Below, one piece after another: positions 1-8,572 of a stretch of 64,000 nt of DNA (within the stretch, counting starts at the first letter, position 1; every line of letters starts with the position of its first letter). The notes beneath the pieces are model-generated. The model worked only from the letters and a program-made list of their open reading frames with translations, was not told the origin of the DNA and searched no databases. Source of the DNA: Lacipirellula limnantheis (GTDB lineage: Bacteria > Planctomycetota > Planctomycetia > Pirellulales > Lacipirellulaceae); contig NZ_CP036339.1 of the NCBI RefSeq assembly GCF_007746075.1, positions 2,428,885 to 2,492,884 on the forward strand. The letters are read 5' to 3'. Made by a program: the position numbers and the translations under genes.

Positions 1-1659
1 GCTGAACCCGATCGGCGTCAGCGGCACGCCGGCGCCGATGATCGCGAGACAGCCGATCAGCATCGTGTAGGCGGTGATCGGCATCTTCTTGCGCAGGCCG
101 CCCATCTCGGTCATGTCGTTCGTGTGCACGGCGTGAATCACCGAGCCGGAGCACATGAAGAGGAGGCTCTTGAAGAAGGCGTGCGTGATTAGATGGAATA
201 GCCCCGCGATCCAGCCGCCGAGGCCGAGCGCGAGCATCATGTAGCCGAGCTGGCTGACGGTCGAATAGGCGAGGACGCGCTTGATGTCGGTCGCCGTGAT
301 GGCGATCGTCGCCGCCAGCGAAAGCGTAATGCAGCCGATGATGGCGATCACCAGCAGCGCTTCGGGGCAGAACGCCGGATAGAAGCGGCCGACCAAATAA
401 ACGCCGGCCGCGACCATCGTCGCCGAGTGGACGAGCGCGGAGACGGGCGTCGGGCCTTCCATTGCGTCGGGGAGCCAAACGTGGAGCGGGAACTGGGCGC
501 TCTTGCCCACGCAGCCGCAGAAGATGCCGACGCCGGCGACCAGCAGCAGCCAGTGGCCCGCCTTGCCGGCAGCGGCGTCCTCTGCCTCGATTGCAGGGTC
601 GTTACGAGTTTCTTCCGCGATCATGCTCGCGGGCGGCACGAGTCGGTAGCCATTCTCGGCGGTGCGCAGTTGGCTGAAAATGCCGGGCTCGGCGATCGCG
701 CCTGACTCGGTCAACACCGTTTGCCCCTTGGCATCTTGCTTGTCGCCGAACGCGAAGGTGCCGAGGCTCGCCCACAGGGCCATCATGCCGATCAGCATGC
801 CGAAGTCGCCGACGCGATTGACGATGAAGGCCTTGTTTGCGGCGGTGCTGGCGCTGTGACGCTCGAAGTAGAAGCCGATCAGGAAGTAGGAGCAGATGCC
901 CACTAATTCCCAAAAGACGAAGACCATCGCTACGTTGCCGGCGATAACGATCCCCAACATACTGAAGCAGAAGAGCGACAGGTATTGGAAGAACCGATGG
1001 AACCGCCCGGGCCGATGGAGGTGGTGACCGTGGACGATCACCTCGTGGTCGTGATAAGGATCGTGCAACTCGTCGTGCATGTAGCCGAGCGCGTAGATAT
1101 GCACGCAGGAGGCGATCAGCGTCACCATGCAGAACATCGTCACCGTGAGGGCGTCGATGTAGTAGCCGATGGTGAGCTTCAGGGCGCCAAACTGGCCGAG
1201 GGAGTACCAGTCGCCGAAGTAGTACGTCGGCGGCGGATTGGCGGCGTGGCCTTCTTCAACCGCGTGTCCGTCGGCGTGGGCTTCGTTTTCTTGGAATGCA
1301 GCGAGCTGGAACGGAGAGTCATGATCAGCGCATGCGGTTAGCGGAGCATCTTGCAGGAGGGCGGCCGTGCCATGTTGGTGATCATCGTCGGCCGGCGCGC
1401 CATCATGCTGGTCACCCTCATCGTGGTGTTCGCCGTGGTGGGCGACCGGTAATTCGTGGTTAGGCAACCAAACCGCGAACATCGCGACGCAGCTCAAGAG
1501 AAAAGCCGAGACGATCGCCCCGACGGCCAGGTAGCCGGCCCACTTGCCATGCGGGCCGAGCCGTTTGCCGACGAACAAAATCACGACGAACGACGCCAAC
1601 GGCAACAGCCAGGCGGCGGCCAGCAGCTTCGGCAACGCGGTAGCGGGCGTCAAATCCAT
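1..1659 (-). CDS. nuoL: NADH-quinone oxidoreductase subunit L (3'-truncated by window edge)
   Basis: Proton-pumping, antiporter-like membrane subunit of respiratory complex I. About 553 N-terminal residues are present; the C-terminus lies beyond base 1. The conserved core is clear: the stretch FEGPTPVSALVHSATM-type (here MEGPTPVSALVHSATMVAAG) and the following TM helices with ITATDIKRVLAYSTVSQLGYM. The ATG at 1659 follows nuoK by 15 bases, so it is translated from the same transcript. Unusual: the loop after TM2 (about residues 67-143) is enlarged and rich in His and acidic residues (12 His), the next loop (about 194-220) holds nine more His, and a third polar insertion follows around residues 270-330. 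These are not in the E. coli protein. Very sure of identity. Confidence 0.96.
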   Translation of the reverse strand, partial: MDLTPATALPKLLAAAWLLPLASFVVILFVGKRLGPHGKWAGYLAVGAIVSAFLLSCVAMFAVWLPNHELPVAHHGEHHDEGDQHDGAPADDDHQHGTAALLQDAPLTACADHDSPFQLAAFQENEAHADGHAVEEGHAANPPPTYYFGDWYSLGQFGALKLTIGYYIDALTVTMFCMVTLIASCVHIYALGYMHDELHDPYHDHEVIVHGHHLHRPGRFHRFFQYLSLFCFSMLGIVIAGNVAMVFVFWELVGICSYFLIGFYFERHSASTAANKAFIVNRVGDFGMLIGMMALWASLGTFAFGDKQDAKGQTVLTESGAIAEPGIFSQLRTAENGYRLVPPASMIAEETRNDPAIEAEDAAAGKAGHWLLLVAGVGIFCGCVGKSAQFPLHVWLPDAMEGPTPVSALVHSATMVAAGVYLVGRFYPAFCPEALLVIAIIGCITLSLAATIAITATDIKRVLAYSTVSQLGYMMLALGLGGWIAGLFHLITHAFFKSLLFMCSGSVIHAVHTNDMTEMGGLRKKMPITAYTMLIGCLAIIGAGVPLTPIGFS

Positions 1660-1674
1660 CGCAGTCCGTCGGCG

Positions 1675-2034
1675 TTAGCCTTGAAGTTGATCGGCGCGGT
1701 CGACGTCGATCGAGTCATGGTTGTTGTAAAAGTTCAGTGCAATCGCCAGAGCCACCGCCGCTTCGGCCGCGGCGAGGACGATGACGAACAGCGCGATGAG
1801 CGAACCGTCGAGCCCGAGTTGCGGCCCGCCGTTGTCGAGGTATTTGCTGCCGAAGGCGATGAAGTTGAGGTTGGCGCCGTTGAGCACCAGCTCGATCCCC
1901 ATCAACACGCCCAGGGCATTCCGCTTGGTCGCCATGCACATCGCGCCGCAGACGAACATCACGGCGCCCACCGTCATGTAATGGGCAACGCCGGGCGGTT
2001 CAGTCAGCAAATTGGCGAGGAGTGATGATGTCAT
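1675..2034 (-). CDS. nuoK: NADH-quinone oxidoreductase subunit K
   Basis: Small three-helix membrane subunit of complex I, part of the proton path. 119 residues, slightly longer than the usual 100-105 because of about 12 extra N-terminal residues. The signature MGIELVLNGANLN and the second helix AAAEAAVALAIAL carry the two membrane glutamates (E48 and E91, equivalent to E36 and E72 of E. coli). ATG start at 2034. Lies between nuoJ (79 bases upstream) and nuoL (15 bases downstream) in the nuo run. Identity is secure. Confidence 0.96.
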   Translation of the reverse strand: MTSSLLANLLTEPPGVAHYMTVGAVMFVCGAMCMATKRNALGVLMGIELVLNGANLNFIAFGSKYLDNGGPQLGLDGSLIALFVIVLAAAEAAVALAIALNFYNNHDSIDVDRADQLQG

Positions 2035-2085
2035 GGATATCGTAAAACGGAAGCCGTGCAGTTGTTCGCAATCGTCCCCAGCGAG

Positions 2086-2125
2086 CCGACGGGTTCATCC
2101 CGTCGGGAGTGGTTCACCCCGTCGG
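2086..2125. repeat. Hairpin in the nuoJ-nuoK spacer
   Basis: A perfect 8-bp stem, CCGACGGG (2086-2093) with CCCGTCGG (2099-2106), closes a 5-base loop; a third copy of the right arm follows at 2117-2125. It overlaps the 3' end of nuoJ (stop at 2114) and has no T tract. It could be an mRNA-stabilising or partial-termination structure within the operon; function is inference. Confidence 0.5.
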
Positions 2126-2710
2126 CAAAGGATTCGAGCGCCGCTTCGCACGTGCCAAGTAAGCCGCCCCAATCAACACCACGAGCAAATGAACCGACAC
2201 GATTTCAAACGGAAACAAGTAACCAGCCATTCCGGCACGCTCATCAGCCGGAGCGCCGATCTGATCAACCCGCGCGCCAAGCAGGCCCATCCCAATCGGC
2301 GTCGCGTTCGGTTCGATCGGCAGGTTCTCGACCGCTGCCCGCTCCGGTCCGCGCCATTCGGGGACGCTGAACGCCGCGGCGGTGAGCAAGCTGAGCAGCG
2401 CGCCGCCGGCGATCATGCCGATCACCCAATCGCCGGCGAGCGTCTTCATGTTCACAAACCGCTCTTGCGAGGTGAGCATGACGCCGAAGATCAGCAGTAC
2501 CAGCGTGCCGCCGACGTAAATCAGCAACTGCATGGCGCCGACGAACTCTTGTCCTGCGAGGAAGAAGAGTCCCGAGGTAGCCGCCAGCGAGAGGACCAGG
2601 TAAAACGCCATCCGCACGATGTTCGCCGAAAGGAGCACCGCCAGGGCGAAGCCGCAGGCGAGCGCGCCAAAGATCAGGAAGAAGACTGATGGCCAGTAAA
2701 TGGCGTCCAT
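2114..2710 (-). CDS. nuoJ: NADH-quinone oxidoreductase subunit J
   Basis: Five-helix membrane subunit of complex I. 198 residues. The conserved third helix region GAMQLLIYVGGTLVLLIFGVML is present around residues 58-79, and the N-terminal helices FFLIFGALACGFALAVLL and IVRMAFYLVLSLAATSGLFFL match the family. Starts at ATG 2710, only two bases after the stop of nuoH, so the two are translationally coupled. The C-terminal region (about 115-160) contains a polar loop longer than in E. coli before the last helix HLLVVLIGAAYLARAK. Confidence 0.95.
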   Translation of the reverse strand: MDAIYWPSVFFLIFGALACGFALAVLLSANIVRMAFYLVLSLAATSGLFFLAGQEFVGAMQLLIYVGGTLVLLIFGVMLTSQERFVNMKTLAGDWVIGMIAGGALLSLLTAAAFSVPEWRGPERAAVENLPIEPNATPIGMGLLGARVDQIGAPADERAGMAGYLFPFEIVSVHLLVVLIGAAYLARAKRRSNPLPTG

Positions 2711-2712
2711 CG

Positions 2713-4005
2713 TCAGTTCCCCCTTCCTTGGTTGGCGGCAAGGCGCGGCGCTAATGAAGTCGCGGCGCCTCGCTCGACCATGGCAGGCTTAGCAGGCTCC
2801 GCTGTTGTGGTAGGCAACGCGGCCCAACCCTCATCGACGGCGAAGGTCTCCTGCGGGGCGGCCAGTAAGCCAAAGAACGTCCGACCCGGCAGGTTGTATT
2901 GCCACACGACCGCGCCCAGGAACATCACCGCCGCGATCGGCGTGCAGTACTTCAAACATGTCGCCATCACCTGGTCGATCCGCAATCGCGGCAGCGTCCA
3001 GCGAATCCAGATCATCACGCTCACGCCGACCACGCCCTTAAACAGCACGTTGAGCAGTCCGAGCAGATTGCCGATGTACCCCGGAACGTCGCCATTGGCG
3101 GCCGTGAGACCGAGCATCGACGCGACGGGGATCGGTCCGTTCCAGGCCCCCAGGAACAGGACTGAGGCGAGGATGCTCACCGAGAGCATCGAGCCGTACT
3201 CGGCCATGAAGAAGAAGCTCCACCGCAGGCCGGAGTACTCAGTGTGGAAGCCCGCCACGAGTTCGCTTTCGGCTTCGGCCAGGTCGAACGGCGCGCGATT
3301 GACGCTGGCCGTCGCGCAGGTCAAGTAAACCCAGAACGTGATGAACGTCGCGGGGTCGTGAAAGATGAACCAGTTGGTGAATAGTCCTGCTTGTTGGTTG
3401 CCGATGACGACCATGTCCATCGAGCCGGCGATGAGCACCGGCACGACGGCGCACATGCCTAAGGGAACCTCATAGCTCACCACCTGAGCCGCTTCGCGCA
3501 TGGCGCCGAAGAGCGACCACTTCGAGGCCGAACTATAGCCGGCAAGGATCACGCCGAAGACTTCGAGCCCCAGGACGGCAACGACGAAAAAGACGCCGGT
3601 GTTCAGGTGCTGAGCGATCCACGGGTAGGGACCGCCGGCGAACGGAATCGCTATGAAGGCGGCAATTGACGCCGCGAAGCTGACGTAGGGAGCGATCTTA
3701 AAGAGAAAGCCATCCGCCCCATCGGGCATCAGGTCTTCCTTGGTGATCAGTTTCAACCCGTCGGCCAGCGTTTGCAGCCAGCCGAATTTTCCGCCGACGC
3801 GCGTCGGCCCGAGACGATCTTGAATTCGGCCGGAGATCTTGCGCTCCAACCAGATGAAGACGAGCGCGCCGACAGCGACCAAGTTAATGATCAGCGTAAT
3901 GTGAATCAGTGCAGCAACAATGTAGCCCACGGCACTGTCCGCCGAGACTGAGAGTCCCAGTCCCGACAGCATCCAGTCGAGTAACTTGTTGATTGCAGAC
4001 GCCAC
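2713..4005 (-). CDS. nuoH: NADH-quinone oxidoreductase subunit H
   Basis: Membrane subunit of complex I that joins the arms and forms the quinone site. 430 residues; most family members have 320-350, the excess being an N-terminal helix-containing segment and a polar C-terminal tail of about 50 residues (from about 375). The family signature ERKISGRIQDRLGPTRVGG (about 54-72) and FDLAEAESELVAGFHTEYSG (about 243-262) are intact. Follows nuoD after a 223-base spacer and is two bases ahead of nuoJ. Identity secure. Confidence 0.96.
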   Translation of the reverse strand: MASAINKLLDWMLSGLGLSVSADSAVGYIVAALIHITLIINLVAVGALVFIWLERKISGRIQDRLGPTRVGGKFGWLQTLADGLKLITKEDLMPDGADGFLFKIAPYVSFAASIAAFIAIPFAGGPYPWIAQHLNTGVFFVVAVLGLEVFGVILAGYSSASKWSLFGAMREAAQVVSYEVPLGMCAVVPVLIAGSMDMVVIGNQQAGLFTNWFIFHDPATFITFWVYLTCATASVNRAPFDLAEAESELVAGFHTEYSGLRWSFFFMAEYGSMLSVSILASVLFLGAWNGPIPVASMLGLTAANGDVPGYIGNLLGLLNVLFKGVVGVSVMIWIRWTLPRLRIDQVMATCLKYCTPIAAVMFLGAVVWQYNLPGRTFFGLLAAPQETFAVDEGWAALPTTTAEPAKPAMVERGAATSLAPRLAANQGRGN

Positions 4006-4055
4006 AGCAAACTTCCGTGAGATGCGAGCGAGCTAGCGACCGCTCATGAAAAGGG

Positions 4056-4097
4056 AGTGCTTTGCCACATTCTCACACTTCATAATGACAAAGCACT
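4056..4097. repeat. Inverted repeat in the nuoD-nuoH spacer
   Basis: AGTGCTTTG (4056-4064) and its exact complement CAAAGCACT (4089-4097) are separated by 24 bases inside the 223-base spacer between nuoD and nuoH. The 9-bp stem with a large loop is not an intrinsic terminator (no T tract). It might be an operator-like or RNA-processing element in the middle of the nuo run; no protein can be assigned. Confidence 0.35.
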
Positions 4098-4228
4098 GGA
4101 ACTGAATCGTCGAGACTGTCGTGCCAGCGGAAGTTTGTGAAATATGGCACAATGGGTCGCAAGTGTATAGTGTCAGCCGGCTAAAATCACCCTGCGTTGA
4201 GCGCTGCCGGTCACGGAATTGGCGAACT

Positions 4229-5431
4229 CTAACGGTCGATCTCGCCCATCACGATGTCGAGCGATCCGACGATCGCCGGCACGTCGGCGATCAAGCAGTC
4301 GCGGCATAATTCGCTCGCCACCGAGAGGTTGCAAAAACTGCTGCTCCGCGCCCGTGCGCGCCACGGAATGGCTTCGCCGTTGCTGACGATGTAAAAGCCC
4401 ATCTGACCCCGCGGCGCCTCCGTCTCCAGGTACGCCTCGCCCTTCGGCAGCTTTTGATTCAGCTTCATCGGCTCGCCGTAGCTGCCGCTGGCTCGGCTGT
4501 ACCGATCGATCCCCTGTCGCACTAGGTCGATCGACTGCATGACTTCCAGCATCCTCACATAGAATCGATGCCAACAGTCGCCAAGGATCGCTTCCTGCGG
4601 CACGGCTGGATATTGGTGATCCTTAGGGTAGTGCCCGTTCTTCTCGACGATGACCTCGAAGGCATAGCCGTCGTACATCGCGGTGTAGATTTCCTCGCCG
4701 TCGCGGCGGAGATCATGGTCAACGCCGCTGCCCCGCAGCACCGGGCCGCTGGTCCCGTAGTCGATGGCGGTCGCCGCCGACATGACGCCAATGGCGGCGG
4801 TGCGCTTGATGAAGATCGAATTGGTCGTCAGCAGCGTATGGTATTCGACGATGATCGGTTCGAGTTGCGTGAGGAACGCTTCACACTTCTCGAGCCACCC
4901 AGGCGGCAAGTCAGCCGTGGCGCCGCCGACGGTGATATAGCTGTAAGTGAGTCGCGCGCCGCAGACTTCCTCGAACAGGTCGAGAATTCGCTCGCGCTCG
5001 CGAAATGCATAGAGAAAGGGGCTGAACGTGCCGAGGTCGAGGCCGTACGCCCCCATGCCGACCAAGTGGCTCGCGATCCGACCCATCTCCGAGATGATGA
5101 CCCGCAGATGCCGCCCCTTCTCGGGCGGTTCGTACTTCATCAACTTCTCGATGGCGAGCGCCCAGCCGAGATTCATGTTCATCCCGGCGAGGTAATCCAT
5201 CCGATCGGTGTACGGAATGAACTGCCGCGGCGTGAGGTTCTCGCCGATCTTCTCAGCGCAGCGGTGCAGATAACCGAGATGGGGCGTCACTTCCGACACG
5301 ACTTCGCCGTCGGTCCGCAGCACCAAGCGCAACACGCCGTGGGTGCTCGGATGCTGCGGGCCCATGTTGACCAGCATTTCATCCGTACGGACGTCGAATT
5401 CGATCGTGCGCGGGTCGTCGACGGTGGACAT
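4229..5431 (-). CDS. nuoD: NADH-quinone oxidoreductase subunit D
   Basis: 49-kDa peripheral subunit of complex I, forming the quinone pocket with NuoB. 400 residues, normal length. The signature MGPQHPSTHGVLRLVLRTDG lies at residues 23-42, and PLGEDxYxRxxE-type tail regions (RARARSSSFCNLSV, GSLDIVMGEIDR at the end) are present. Starts at ATG 5431. The 59-base spacer from nuoC is made of a repeated pyrimidine-rich word (see repeat at 5439) and offers no clear Shine-Dalgarno site. The usual upstream partner nuoB is not in this run. Confidence 0.97.
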   Translation of the reverse strand: MSTVDDPRTIEFDVRTDEMLVNMGPQHPSTHGVLRLVLRTDGEVVSEVTPHLGYLHRCAEKIGENLTPRQFIPYTDRMDYLAGMNMNLGWALAIEKLMKYEPPEKGRHLRVIISEMGRIASHLVGMGAYGLDLGTFSPFLYAFRERERILDLFEEVCGARLTYSYITVGGATADLPPGWLEKCEAFLTQLEPIIVEYHTLLTTNSIFIKRTAAIGVMSAATAIDYGTSGPVLRGSGVDHDLRRDGEEIYTAMYDGYAFEVIVEKNGHYPKDHQYPAVPQEAILGDCWHRFYVRMLEVMQSIDLVRQGIDRYSRASGSYGEPMKLNQKLPKGEAYLETEAPRGQMGFYIVSNGEAIPWRARARSSSFCNLSVASELCRDCLIADVPAIVGSLDIVMGEIDR

Positions 5432-5438
5432 TGCGTTT

Positions 5439-5469
5439 GGAGGTCAGGGGCCAGAGGTCGGAGGTCAGG
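5439..5469. repeat. Short-unit repeat GGAGGTCAG in nuoD leader
   Basis: GGAGGTCAGG occurs at 5439-5448 and 5460-5469 with a related AGAGGTC between them (5454-5460). On the transcribed (minus) strand this reads as CCTGACCTCC units, placed seven bases upstream of the nuoD ATG, exactly where a ribosome-binding site would be expected. Confidence 0.5.
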
Positions 5470-5490
5470 ATGAGCAGGGGAGAAGGATCT

Positions 5491-6021
5491 TTACCTGCCG
5501 CGTATGCCGTGATATTCGAGCGGCATTTCGTAGTCTTTGCGCAGCGGGTGGCCGACCCAGTCTTCGGGACAGAGGATCCGCCGCAGGTTCGGATGCCCGA
5601 GGAAGTGGATGCCGAACAGGTCGTAGCACTCGCGCTCATGCCAGTCCGCGGTGCGCCAAACGTGCGCCACCGAGTCGATTTCGGGCAACTCGCCGACTTC
5701 GTCATCCCTCCAACGCGCGAGCATCGCCTTCAGCACGAGGCTATGCTTATGTTGCATGCTGAAGAGGTGATAGACGACTTCGAGGTGAGGCTGCCACTCG
5801 CTCTTCGCTGCCTTCTTCTCGTCAACGTGCAGATAGTCGACGGCGGTGACGCTGTTGCAGTAGTCGAATGCCAGGCTCGGCTCGTCGCGCAGATACGCGC
5901 AGACCGCGACAATCGCTTCGGGAGCCACTTCGATCCAAGGATCGACGTTCTCCAAGTTCGCGCCGGTAATCGCAGCGCCGAACTTCTGTTTCAGTTGGTC
6001 GACCAGCGTCGGTTCGCTCAT
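5491..6021 (-). CDS. nuoC: NADH-quinone oxidoreductase subunit C
   Basis: 30-kDa peripheral subunit of complex I. 176 residues, normal for a stand-alone NuoC (not a NuoCD fusion). The family signature [22 protein letters not shown] is near residues 127-148, followed by [16 protein letters not shown] start at 6021, only seven bases after the nuoA stop, so the slot normally taken by nuoB is closed up. Identity secure. Confidence 0.96.
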   Translation of the reverse strand: MSEPTLVDQLKQKFGAAITGANLENVDPWIEVAPEAIVAVCAYLRDEPSLAFDYCNSVTAVDYLHVDEKKAAKSEWQPHLEVVYHLFSMQHKHSLVLKAMLARWRDDEVGELPEIDSVAHVWRTADWHERECYDLFGIHFLGHPNLRRILCPEDWVGHPLRKDYEMPLEYHGIRGR

Positions 6022-6028
6022 GGCATTC

Positions 6029-6724
6029 TCAGGCAGACAAAATGGAGCCAGCGGGACGTCCGCGCTTCTGTTCGAGTTCCAACGTCACCGGCGCTCGCTC
6101 AACGACCTCGCCGGCATGGCTGCGAACCGAGCGGACCCAGTTGAGGTCGCCGCGACGCCAGACGTACGCGAAACCAACCATTAGCACGGCGAAGAAGACG
6201 CCGATGTCCCACAGCGAGGCCATGGCCATCTGCCGCGCACTCGATTGCACCGAGGCCTTCAGGGCAGACTCGCCGACGTCGCCAAGTTCGCGACGTTCCG
6301 CCGGCGAGAGGGCGCCAATGGTCGCGGGCGATGGATCCCGCACGCCGAGCTCCCGCAAGCGCGCGATGGCCTGCGGAGTCAACTGTTCTGGCGCGCCGCC
6401 GTCGGGATCGAGGTCGGCCATCACCACCGGCATGTTCGGAGCCGTGAGTTGCGTCGCCTTGCCGAAGACCGTCGCCCACGGGAAGAAGAACGCAACTTCG
6501 ACGTCGAAGATGATGAACAGCAGCGCGACGACGTAGAAACGCAGATCGAACTGAACGAAGCTCGAGCCGATCGTCGGCTCGCCGCATTCGTAGACTTCAA
6601 GCTTCTCCTGATTCGGCAGCCGCGGCCGCAGAAAGCGGCCGACAACCAAATTCACAAAGAGAAACAGTACGGCGACGCCCGCGAAGAGGCCGAGGTAGGC
6701 GACGATGGCGATGGGCGTGGCCAT
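6029..6724 (-). CDS. nuoA: NADH-quinone oxidoreductase subunit A with a large internal insertion
   Basis: Membrane subunit of complex I. 231 residues, against 120-150 in most bacteria. TM1 (about 5-29), the YECGEP loop with Cys47, and TM2 with the DxExxFFFPW signature (D74, E76, P82, W83) are conserved. An extra polar segment of about 80 residues (88-168, rich in Ala, Glu, Arg and Pro) separates this from TM3 (about 172-190, [19 protein letters not shown]), and there is a tail of about 40 residues. The reading frame is continuous, so this is an insertion rather than a fusion by frameshift. Second gene of the run, after nuoI. Confidence 0.93.
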   Translation of the reverse strand: MATPIAIVAYLGLFAGVAVLFLFVNLVVGRFLRPRLPNQEKLEVYECGEPTIGSSFVQFDLRFYVVALLFIIFDVEVAFFFPWATVFGKATQLTAPNMPVVMADLDPDGGAPEQLTPQAIARLRELGVRDPSPATIGALSPAERRELGDVGESALKASVQSSARQMAMASLWDIGVFFAVLMVGFAYVWRRGDLNWVRSVRSHAGEVVERAPVTLELEQKRGRPAGSILSA

Positions 6725-6748
6725 GAGCTTTTGGTCTGTGTTAACTAG

Positions 6749-6862
6749 GGTGAGTAGTCGTTTAGATGAGGATGAGTAAGTGGAATTTTTAGTGCGTACC
6801 GACTCTTAATTGCAATTCAACTACCGCTATCTACCTACTCACTTAAACCCTTACTCACTTAC
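6749..6862. repeat. Quasi-palindrome of GTGAGTA words between nuoI and nuoA
   Basis: The left arm (6749-6782) contains GTGAGTAG and GATGAGTAAGTGG; the right arm (6826-6862) contains CTACCTACTCACTTA and CTTACTCACTTAC. The arms are imperfect inverted copies built from a degenerate TACTCACT word, and almost fill the 140-base spacer. Similar in style to the other short-word palindromes in this window. Confidence 0.5.
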
Positions 6863-6864
6863 GG

Positions 6865-7413
6865 CTACTGATTCGGCCCCCCATGGACCGGTTCGACAAT
6901 GACCTTCGACTGGGCGACGGCCGTCGGATTGATCGTCGCCCGGCCCCACGCCACGTCGAGCGGCAAGCGGGCGAAGTCGACGATGCATCCGTCGCGGCTG
7001 TAGCAGCTAAGGTCGTGGCTCGCGCCCATAAAGATGCAGTCGACCGGGCAAGGCTCGACGCAAAGGGCGCAGAACATGCACTTGCTGTAGTCAATCGCGT
7101 AGCCGGTGATCTTGAATCCCTTGCTCCCCTGCGCACGCTCTTTGCCGATGTAAATGCAATCTACCGGGCAAGCCTTGGCACATTGATCGCACGCAATGCA
7201 GGTCGTGAGATCGAACCGGTGGAAGCCGCGGTAACGGGCGGCTACCGGCACAGGAAGCTCAGGATATTCGAAATGCTCGGTGAACGTCTTGCGATCGGGG
7301 CGATAGGTTTTCACCCACGTTCGCAGCGTGACCCACATCCCAGCGCCGACCGTGGCGACTGCTTCAACGATATTTCCCAACCAGGGGAAGACTCGCTTGA
7401 GTCTGGCAATCAT
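6865..7413 (-). CDS. nuoI: NADH-quinone oxidoreductase subunit I
   Basis: Ferredoxin-like peripheral subunit carrying iron-sulphur clusters N6a and N6b that pass electrons towards NuoB. 182 residues. Two CxxCxxCxxxCP motifs are seen: C72, C75, C78, C82 and C112, C115, C118, C122. ATG start at 7413 with AAGGTGAAG upstream. It is the first gene of the nuo run here, an unusual place: in most operons nuoI lies between nuoH and nuoJ. The promoter of the operon should lie in the region upstream of 7413. Confidence 0.96.
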   Translation of the reverse strand: MIARLKRVFPWLGNIVEAVATVGAGMWVTLRTWVKTYRPDRKTFTEHFEYPELPVPVAARYRGFHRFDLTTCIACDQCAKACPVDCIYIGKERAQGSKGFKITGYAIDYSKCMFCALCVEPCPVDCIFMGASHDLSCYSRDGCIVDFARLPLDVAWGRATINPTAVAQSKVIVEPVHGGPNQ

Positions 7414-8295
7414 GGGCGAACTTCACCTTCGTCCCGATCAGTGCGGCGAAAAAGCTCGACCGCGGCCGTCAGGGAGTTCCACCGACCGTAGTGCTCGCGC
7501 CGTTGAACGAGTGCGTTGTCGCATCCGATGCGACGACGCCAGAGCGCAAGCCAAAAGCAGCCCCTGGATTATAAAGATGTCGCGCTGCGCCGCAACCGCC
7601 TAGAGTTGACGATGCGTTGAATCGAAAGGATACGCTCACGCTGTCGCACCGCTCGTCGCGAAGCCAACGACAATCGCCGCCGCGTGACGCGAAAAATTAG
7701 TGAGGCGAAAAGTTAAGCGGCGCGCCCTGCCGAATTTTCTGACGGGCGGGGCAACGATACCCGCAGCCTTGCTTGGGTAGGTCGATGGGGGACGGCGCCG
7801 ACCTTACGGAAGCGTTTGTACCGGCAGCCACGCGCCGAGTTGAATCCCCGAGTCATCCTCCCAGCCGCTCCCCAGTTGGGGCGTGTCAAACGTGCGGCAA
7901 CGCTAGCGATGCGCTACTGATTCCCTGGCGGCGGCCGCCGCCGCATTGTCGGACCACCGATATTCTGGCCAGATCGTTCGTAACTCTTTTGCAGGAAGTG
8001 CTTTGCGTCGTTCCTTTTGAGCCGACTTTCCGCACCGCGCGAAGGGATGGGGTGCAAGCTGGCGTGGGGGCTTGCCCGCAAAACTCCACCCGACACGCAA
8101 AAAATGGGCCGCCCTGCGTCATCATTTCTTGACTCGTCCCGATCACCACGTAGAGTGGAACGAGGGGAATGGTACCCATTCCCGGCTGGGGGCGCCCTAA
8201 TTGGCCGTGCAAAAGGGGTTAGGATCGCTCGCGGCGGCAGGCATGAAGGCAGCTATTTTGGAGGGCCGCCGGGCCAACCTACGAAGGAATCGATC
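7414..8295. other. Divergent spacer between nuoI and csrA, no gene seen
   Basis: An 880-base stretch between the divergent nuoI and csrA genes. The open frames in it (for example 7773-8132 on plus) are Cys/Pro/Arg-rich, lack ribosome-binding sites and resemble no family, so they were not called. It must hold the promoters for both directions; one candidate for csrA is listed separately. AT-richer patches occur around 7690-7740 and 7980-8000. Confidence 0.5.
8129..8156 (+). promoter_or_regulatory. Candidate housekeeping promoter for csrA
   Basis: TTGACT (8129-8134), a 16-base spacer and TAGAGT (8151-8156) resemble -35 and -10 boxes. Transcription would begin near 8163, giving a leader of about 130 bases before the csrA ATG. 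Seen by eye only; a single candidate. Confidence 0.4.
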
Positions 8296-8517
8296 ATGTT
8301 AGTACTCTCGCGCAAGAAGAACGAAAGTATTGTCATCAACGATGACATTACAATCGTCGTGGTGGAAATCCGCGGCGACAAAGTTCGCTTGGGAGTAGAA
8401 GCTCCTAAGGAAGTCCCTGTTCATCGCAACGAAGTCTACGAAGCAATTCGCCGCAACCAACAAACTGGTTCCGTCGATGGCGAGGCCCATCAAGCCGACG
8501 CCAATGCCGCCGAGTAG
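8296..8517 (+). CDS. csrA: Carbon storage regulator CsrA (copy 1)
   Basis: Small dimeric RNA-binding protein that binds GGA motifs in mRNA leaders and controls translation and stability. 73 residues: [14 protein letters not shown] start, [22 protein letters not shown] core and [10 protein letters not shown] helix are all typical. The open frame extends upstream, but the ATG at 8296 is chosen because it gives the canonical MLVLSRK N-terminus and is preceded by AAGGA (8284-8288). The C-terminal tail (after about residue 57) is polar and variable. A second CsrA is encoded at 15153. Followed by a hairpin terminator. Confidence 0.96.
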   Translation: MLVLSRKKNESIVINDDITIVVVEIRGDKVRLGVEAPKEVPVHRNEVYEAIRRNQQTGSVDGEAHQADANAAE

Positions 8518-8542
8518 CCTGCGTCCGGCGTGAAGGACTACT

Positions 8543-8572
8543 CGCCCTCCGCGCGGGGCGTTATTCTTTTTT
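8543..8572 (+). terminator. Intrinsic terminator of csrA
   Basis: CGCCC (8543-8547) and GGGCG (8556-8560) form a GC stem, followed by TTATTCTTTTTT (8561-8572). It starts 25 bases after the csrA stop. Confidence 0.75.

Noticed and set aside
4568..5473. A 301-codon plus-strand frame opposite nuoD
   Set aside because: Antisense shadow of nuoD; Arg/Asp-rich, no known domain.
5491..6021. A hidden nuoB fused to nuoC or nuoA
   Set aside because: Neither protein contains the CCxxE and GxCxxxxG pattern of NuoB; all of NuoC is accounted for by the 30-kDa family.
7773..8132. A 119-codon frame upstream of csrA
   Set aside because: No ribosome site, Cys/Pro/Arg-rich, and overlaps the likely csrA promoter.
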